A DNA stretch of 64,000 bases from positions 5,246,464 through 5,310,463 of the forward strand of contig OX393557.1 in the NCBI GenBank assembly GCA_947650365.1. Reading direction: 5' to 3'. Shown here piece after piece: positions 58,471 to 64,000 of the stretch; position 1 is the first letter of the stretch; each line of letters opens with the position of its first letter. Source of the stretch: Chamaelirium japonicum (Eukaryota; Streptophyta; Magnoliopsida; Liliales; Melanthiaceae). Under the pieces are notes generated by a model, which worked only from the letters and a program-made list of their open reading frames with translations, did no database searches and was not told the DNA's origin. The position numbers were made by a program, and so were the translations under genes.

Positions 58471-58716
58471 TTTATCTACTGTTTGTAGTCACCGTTAAGT
58501 TTGCTTCTACCATTTGATGACCCTAGAAGTTGTTGAATTTGATGAAAATCGGTGAGGATGATCATCTGACCCTAGAAAACACCCTCACCAAATTTTAAAA
58601 CCCCTAGGGGGATCAAAATGAAGGCAGCTGATTTTCTCCACCCGTAGGTCACAGCTCACTGTAACATTCCTCTCTCTCTCTCTCTCTCTCGCTGTGTGTG
58701 TATATATATGTGTGTA

Positions 58717-59591
<875 letters not shown>

Positions 59592-59630
<39 letters not shown>
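59592..59630. repeat. (AT)n microsatellite
   Basis: A 39-base AT array separates elements C and D. Confidence 0.95.
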
Positions 59631-59632
<2 letters not shown>

Positions 59633-59737
59633 GGGAATGCTTAGATGCGGTCCGCAGCCATCCGATGCACCCGCCGCGTGCATCAGATGCACGAAGTGGT
59701 GCATCGGACGGCTGCGGACCGGACTGGACCTAAGCAT

Positions 59738-59741
<4 letters not shown>
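59631..59741. mobile_element. Foldback element D
   Basis: GAATGCTTAG at the left end and CTAAGCATTC at the right end are inverted. The inner arms pair GCGGTCCGCAGCCATCCGAT with the right-hand ATCGGACGGCTGCGGACC. It is about 111 bp. Confidence 0.8.

Positions 59742-59826
<85 letters not shown>
59742..59826. repeat. (TA)n-(GA)n compound microsatellite
   Basis: An AT array to 59806 is followed by a GA array up to foldback element E. On the other side of E the mirror order (CT)n then (TA)n occurs. Confidence 0.95.
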
Positions 59827-59827
<1 letters not shown>

Positions 59828-60379
59828 GGATGATTGGTTGCGTTGTGCGCTGCCGGGCCGAAATGCGCTGTGCGCAAAGGCCGTCCGATTCGCACTGATC
59901 AAACGGCCCGCAACCGCTCCCGCTCCCGCTCCCGCACCGCACAGCACAGCACCTGCACTGCACAGCACCGCACTGAACCTACACCGCACAGCTGATCACC
60001 GTTCGATTTTAATAGGATTTTCGATCAAGCGGCCTAAATACGTTTCGCTGTTACTGTAGCGGCTACAGTAACAGTGAAAAGTGTTTAGGGCCACTCGATT
60101 GCCATCAATACAATGGAATCGAACGGCCCGAAATACTTTTCGCTGTTACTGTAGCCGCTACAGTAACAGCGAAAAGTATTTAGGCCGCTCGATCGAAAAT
60201 CCTATTAAAATCGAACGGTGATCAGTTGTGCGGTGCAGGTTTGGTGCGGTGCGGTGCTGTGCTGTGCAGTGCAGGTGTTGTGGTGTGCGGGAGCGGTTGC
60301 GGGCCGTTTGATCAGTGCGAATCGGACGGCTTTTACGCACAGCGCATTTCGGCCCGGCAGCGCACAGCGCAACCAATCA

Positions 60380-60383
<4 letters not shown>
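59827..60383. mobile_element. Foldback element E, 557-bp palindrome
   Basis: The ends GGGATGATTGGTTGCG and CGCAACCAATCATCCC are inverted, and the arms extend about 250 bp with few mismatches. Each arm holds its own hairpin (CGCTGTTACTGTAGC paired with GCTACAGTAACAG), so the element can form one large or three smaller cruciform stems. It is non-coding. Confidence 0.85.

Positions 60384-60475
<92 letters not shown>
60384..60475. repeat. (CT)n-(TA)n compound microsatellite
   Basis: It is the mirror of the tract left of element E and separates E from F. Confidence 0.95.
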
Positions 60476-60478
<3 letters not shown>

Positions 60479-61048
60479 GTGGGATCCGTTGACAACCCAA
60501 AATGGGAGGTAAATTTACCTCCCATTTACAACTCGCCATAATCGTTGGTTAGAGGTTTCCGAATTTGCTGATTTTTTGTGAGGATGATCAACATGGCAAG
60601 TTGATCATCCTCACAAAAAATCAGCAAATTCTGAAACTTATACGGGCGTCAAATGTGTTATTCAAATTAACGATTCAAATAGACGATTCAAAAACATTTG
60701 GTTCAATCGGCGCCCTTAGAAGTTTCAGATTTTGTTGATTTTTTGTGAGGATGATCATTATGGCAAATTGATCATCCTCACAAAAAATTAACAAAATCTG
60801 AAACTTCTAAGGGCGCCGATTGAATCAAACGTTTCTGAACCGTCTATTTGAACTGTTAATTTAAATAACACATTTGACGCCCTTATAAGTTTCCGAATTT
60901 GCTGATTTTTTGTGAGGATGATCAACTTGCCATGTTGATCATCCTCACAAAAAATCAGCAAATTCGGAAACCTCTATCCACCGATCGAATCAAGTTAAAA
61001 ATGGGAAGTAAATTTACCTCCCATTTTGGGTTGTCAACGGATCCCAGC

Positions 61049-61050
<2 letters not shown>
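60476..61050. mobile_element. Foldback element F
   Basis: The ends GGGGTGGGATCCGTTGAC and GTCAACGGATCCCAGCCC are inverted. A second pair (TGGGAGGTAAATTTACCTCC) follows inside each end. Several inner stems again use GATTTTTTGTGAGGATGATCA. It is 575 bp and non-coding. Confidence 0.85.

Positions 61051-61091
<41 letters not shown>
61051..61091. repeat. (AT)n microsatellite
   Basis: About 41 bases of AT repeat separate elements F and G. Confidence 0.95.
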
Positions 61092-61095
<4 letters not shown>

Positions 61096-61487
61096 CAGGA
61101 TCGGATGACCCAGCAAATTTTGACCCAACAAATAACCCAACACCCTTTGATGCACCTAGAGATTTTAGAATGGGCTGATTTTTGGTAGACATGTTGTCTA
61201 TGGTATGTTGATCATCCTCACAAAAAATCAGCCAATTCTAAAACCTCTAGGTACATCAAAGGGTGCTCTTCAAATCAACGGTTAAAATTGACCGTCAAAA
61301 ATCGTTGATTTAAAGTGCGCATTTGATGCACCTAGAGGTTTTAGAATGGGCTGATTTTTTGTGAGGATGATCAACATACCATAGACAACATCCCTACAAA
61401 AAATCAGCTCAATCTAAAACCTCTAAGTGCATCAAAGGGTGCTGGGTTATTGCTGGGTCAAAATTTGCTGGGTCAGCCGATCCCGAC

Positions 61488-61489
<2 letters not shown>
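61092..61489. mobile_element. Foldback element G (GGGTCAGGATC family)
   Basis: It is 398 bp and nearly identical to element C, with the same ends and inner hairpins, which points to recent amplification or conversion. Confidence 0.85.

Positions 61490-61569
<80 letters not shown>
61490..61569. repeat. (AT)n-(GA)n compound microsatellite
   Basis: It closes the foldback chain on the right; the unique sequence GAATAAATACTC follows. Confidence 0.95.
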
Positions 61570-61909
61570 GAATAAATACTCTAAAGTTTAAGAAGGATTC
61601 ATATAGTTGGAGCCAATGGTTTTAAAAACGTGCCCCGGGCGCGCCCTGGGGCGCGCCCCAGGGCGAGGCGAGCTGAAAAAGCCCCGGGCGCAGCTCGTGT
61701 GGGCGGGAGTCCACGGAGGCGCACGCCCCGGTGAGCCGGGCGTACGCCCCAGGGCTGGGGGCGCGTATCCAGCGCCCCGGTGAGCCGGGCGTACGCCCCC
61801 TTGGAAAAAAAAAATCCCTAAAACCTCTAGCCCGAGACTGCAATCAACACATCGTCCCGAGCCCGCCTGCCTGCGATCACCTCCTGTGGGGCTGCAGCTG
61901 CGATCAACG

Positions 61910-62600
61910 CCTCCTCCTCCAGGTAAGTTCCCCCTCCTCCTTCTCCTCCTCCTCCTCCTCCTCCTCTTTCTCCTCCTCCTCGTCCTCCTCGCACAGGTAG
62001 CGAGTTTTTTTTTTTTTTTTGTTCCCTCCTCCCGACCTGAGTTCGACTGCGATCTCCTCCTCCTCCTCCTCCTCCTCTTTCTCCTCCTCCTCCTCCTCCT
62101 CGCGGTAGCCAGTTTTTTTTTTTTTTGTTCCCTCCTCCCGAACCAAGTCTGACTGCGATCAACGCCTCCTCCTCCTCCTCCTCCTCCTCCTCTTTCTCCT
62201 CCTCCTCGCGCAGCTTGCCAGCTTTTTTTTTTGTCTCCTCTGTTCTGCAGCAAGCTTTTTTTTTTTCCTTTGTTCTTCCTCTCCTCCTCCTCCATTTCCC
62301 TTCCTCATCCGGCAGGACCGGCACTGTCAGGCTGTCAGCAGGTTTTTTTTTTTTTTTTTTCTTCCTCATCCGGCACTGTCAGGCTGTCAGCAAGGTGTTT
62401 TTTTTTTTTTCTTTCTCCTCTATTCTTCCTCTTCTTCCCCCGCCCCCCCTCCTCCTCCTCCTCCATTTCCCCTTCTCACGCTGTCACGCAGAGACACAGA
62501 CACCAAGATTTTTTTTTTTTTCATTCTCCTCTGTTCTTCCTCTTCTTCCCCTCCTCCTCATTTCCCCTTCTCACGCTGTCACGCAGAGACGCTGTCACGC
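61910..62600 (+). repeat. Amplified polypyrimidine units inside the hAT element
   Basis: Three diverged units each contain (TCC)n, TTTCTCCTCCTCCTCG, a T-run of 10-15 bases and GTTCCCTCCTCCCGA. They are followed by a duplicated CCGGCACTGTCAGGCTGTCA block and a duplicated CTCACGCTGTCACGCAGAGA block. Each unit resembles a branch-point/polypyrimidine/CAG splice acceptor. Confidence 0.75.
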
Positions 62601-62612
62601 AGAGACACAAAC

Positions 62613-62708
62613 ATGGTGGAAGTTCATGGTGGAACCTTCTCCGACATATACCCAATGGAAGATGATGATGAAGTTATTCTTGATGAGGATGATGATGAAT
62701 TCATGTGA
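62613..62708 (+). pseudogene. hAT transposase acidic C-terminal tail remnant
   Basis: A 31-residue frame ends in a Asp/Glu-rich stretch and TGA, in the position expected for the end of a hAT transposase relative to the 3' terminus. Only the tail survives. Confidence 0.4.
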
Positions 62709-63280
62709 TCGTGACTTTGTGCCACCATTTGATTTGCCATATGACTCATATGTGATGTTTTAGTATTGGATGATATGGCTTTTTGGAACTTAAGTATTTC
62801 GTTTTACTTTATATCATGTGCAAAGAATATTTCTAAATCGAGTATGAATATCATGGATTTTGGTTAGAATAATTGGCTTGTCTTATCTTTATTGTGTGTT
62901 TGTGATTTATCAACCATGTATATAGGCCTAATATCTCCATGGTATATTTTGTATACTAATATTATTAATATTTATATTTTTAAAAATTAAAAAATCAAAA
63001 ATTCGTGGGGCTTACGCCCCGCCCCACAGTAGGCAAAACGCCCCGCCTTACGCCCCCGCCTGTGAAAACACTGGTTGGAGCCCAAATAGATGGGACATGG
63101 TTTGGTTGTTATGGTTATAATGTATTATTAGGCAGTATAAGAGCAGTTAAGAAACAAAAAATATAAACCCCAATATAACATATTATGAGGACACAAAAGA
63201 AAATGCTTTCTAATTCATACACACAATTTCTTAAGAAGAACATTATTTTGACATATTGTTCTTCCACATCTAAACCAACC

Positions 63281-64000
63281 TCAGTTCATCACCTTGGACA
63301 AAGAGAACTGCTTAGGAGGGGAAAGTGATCGAACATCTGATGCGGAGCTTGGGAAAAGCACGTTAAGCTTGTGCATAAGAACGTCGGCCTTTGACGGAAT
63401 TTCATTCAGTAAGAACTGCTGGACTATCGGCTTCTTAAACCACTCCAAAACTGAATCCCCCGGTGCCCTCAGCACGACCTTGCTCACCTCGAATGGTGAC
63501 TGCACCGATTCAAGCACTTGGGCCACAACCATTTTAAGTGTTGGCCCTGTCACCAATTTGACGCGCCGTGGCACCACGCCATAGTACAGCATCCTCTTCC
63601 TGAACCTGTGTAAAGTGTGCACCGTAGCCACCAGTGCAGCCCCCACCGACAGGTTCCGAACGTCGAGCGACCACGCAATATGCTGGTCGAACACGATTGC
63701 CTTGGGGAACAATTTGTTCTCATAGGCCACCTTCCAAACACATCTTGCCCTGTTCATCTGGCCCATCAGCACTAAATAGTTGAGCAGCACATTCACGAAA
63801 TACCTTGTAGCACTCTCCTCCACATCGTAGTCGATGCCCTGGAAGAATTCCCTCACAAACGACAGCACAGGCTTCTTTCTCTGCTCCGGGCCGGTGAAAA
63901 GCCCGCACATGAACTCGTGCGCCTTGTGCCGTGTAACACTCATGATGTTCATAATAGCTCGCTCGTTCTTTTCATCCTGGCACCTTACAAGAAGAGCGAG
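63281..64000 (-). CDS. PPR-SMR protein, EMB2217-like (At1g79490-type), C-terminal end
   Basis: The frame enters from the right edge (LALLVRCQDEKNERAIMNIM..) and ends at TGA (63281-63283), giving 239 residues without a break. It includes NRARCVWKVAYENKLFPKAI, the SMR-domain-like WSLDVRNLSVGAALVATVHT followed by LHRFRKRMLYYGVVPRR, VKLVTGPTLK, and the tail APGDSVLEWFKKPIVQQFLL. To my knowledge this tail is characteristic of the organellar PPR protein EMB2217 in Arabidopsis, needed for embryo development; proteins of this group act in chloroplast or mitochondrial RNA metabolism. The PPR repeats and targeting peptide lie beyond the window. The region downstream (63082-63280) is the 3' UTR/flank. 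The gene looks functional and is free of transposons here. Confidence 0.85.
   Translation of the reverse strand, partial: LALLVRCQDEKNERAIMNIMSVTRHKAHEFMCGLFTGPEQRKKPVLSFVREFFQGIDYDVEESATRYFVNVLLNYLVLMGQMNRARCVWKVAYENKLFPKAIVFDQHIAWSLDVRNLSVGAALVATVHTLHRFRKRMLYYGVVPRRVKLVTGPTLKMVVAQVLESVQSPFEVSKVVLRAPGDSVLEWFKKPIVQQFLLNEIPSKADVLMHKLNVLFPSSASDVRSLSPPKQFSLSKVMN

Larger units (their letters stand above)
61614..63073 (+). mobile_element. Non-autonomous hAT element with 8-bp TSD
   Basis: The 1460-bp element begins CAATGGTTTTAAAA and ends TGAAAACACTG, flanked by the exact 8-bp repeat GTTGGAGC (61606-61613 and 63074-63081). Its termini carry GGGCGCGCCC-rich and GCCCCGCC-rich subterminal repeats. 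A short frame at 62613-62708 (MEDDDEVILDEDDDEFM end) looks like the acidic tail of a hAT transposase. The left half (61910-62600) consists of amplified polypyrimidine units. No transposase core is present. Confidence 0.85.

Noticed and set aside
62125-62763. 212-codon Phe/Leu/Ser-rich frame in the hAT element
   Set aside because: It is a read-through of polypyrimidine units; only the short acidic tail in another frame resembles a transposase.

Overview
This window is plant nuclear DNA that is rich in transposable elements. The evidence is the intron-split ZIP transporter gene with GT-AG introns, the conserved plant PPR-SMR and SUF4-type protein segments, and plant-specific elements: Tat and Athila gypsy copies, a Cassandra TRIM, a MULE carrying a ULP-type gene, and MITEs. 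It looks like a flowering plant, but I cannot fix the clade from the sequence alone.

Layout. 1-2.8 kb: the 3' part of a hAT DNA transposon holding an inserted MITE (476-813, perfect 8-bp target duplication), then a minus-strand SUF4-like first exon with its leader. 2.8-9.4 kb: a 6.6-kb Mutator-like element with long terminal inverted repeats and a 9-bp target duplication; it carries the N-terminal part of a MURA-type transposase on the plus strand and a DUF1985/ULP-type gene on the minus strand, and a SINE sits in its left repeat. 9.4-15.2 kb: an unclassified repeat present twice; one copy is split by an old non-autonomous copia element (12273-14773) and contains a large palindrome. 16.3-33.9 kb: a Tat-lineage gypsy element with both LTRs and a CTCTG target duplication, interrupted by an Athila-like element and carrying an antisense ORF before its 3' LTR. 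34.2-42.1 kb: a Harbinger-like element, foldback elements, two large GA-derived minisatellite fields, a LINE remnant, and a miniature LTR element split by another LTR-like block. 42.5-45.1 kb: a complete minus-strand ZIP metal transporter gene with three exons (359 codons). 45.2-58.2 kb: mostly decayed intergenic DNA with MITEs, a 35-bp minisatellite, a copia remnant, a Cassandra element with 5S rRNA-like LTRs, tRNA-like sequences and a second SINE of the family seen at 2.9 kb. 58.2-61.6 kb: a chain of seven foldback elements, most of them separated by long (TA)n tracts. 61.6-63.1 kb: a non-autonomous hAT element with an 8-bp target duplication. 63.3-64.0 kb: the C-terminal end of an EMB2217-like PPR-SMR gene on the minus strand, running off the right edge.

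Only the ZIP gene is complete. The PPR gene is cut by the window edge, and the SUF4 exon may be exon 1 of a gene continuing beyond the left edge or an isolated fragment. These three loci have no evident functional link; they appear to be gene islands in a transposon sea. The most unusual structure is the microsatellite-nested foldback chain at 58.3-61.5 kb.
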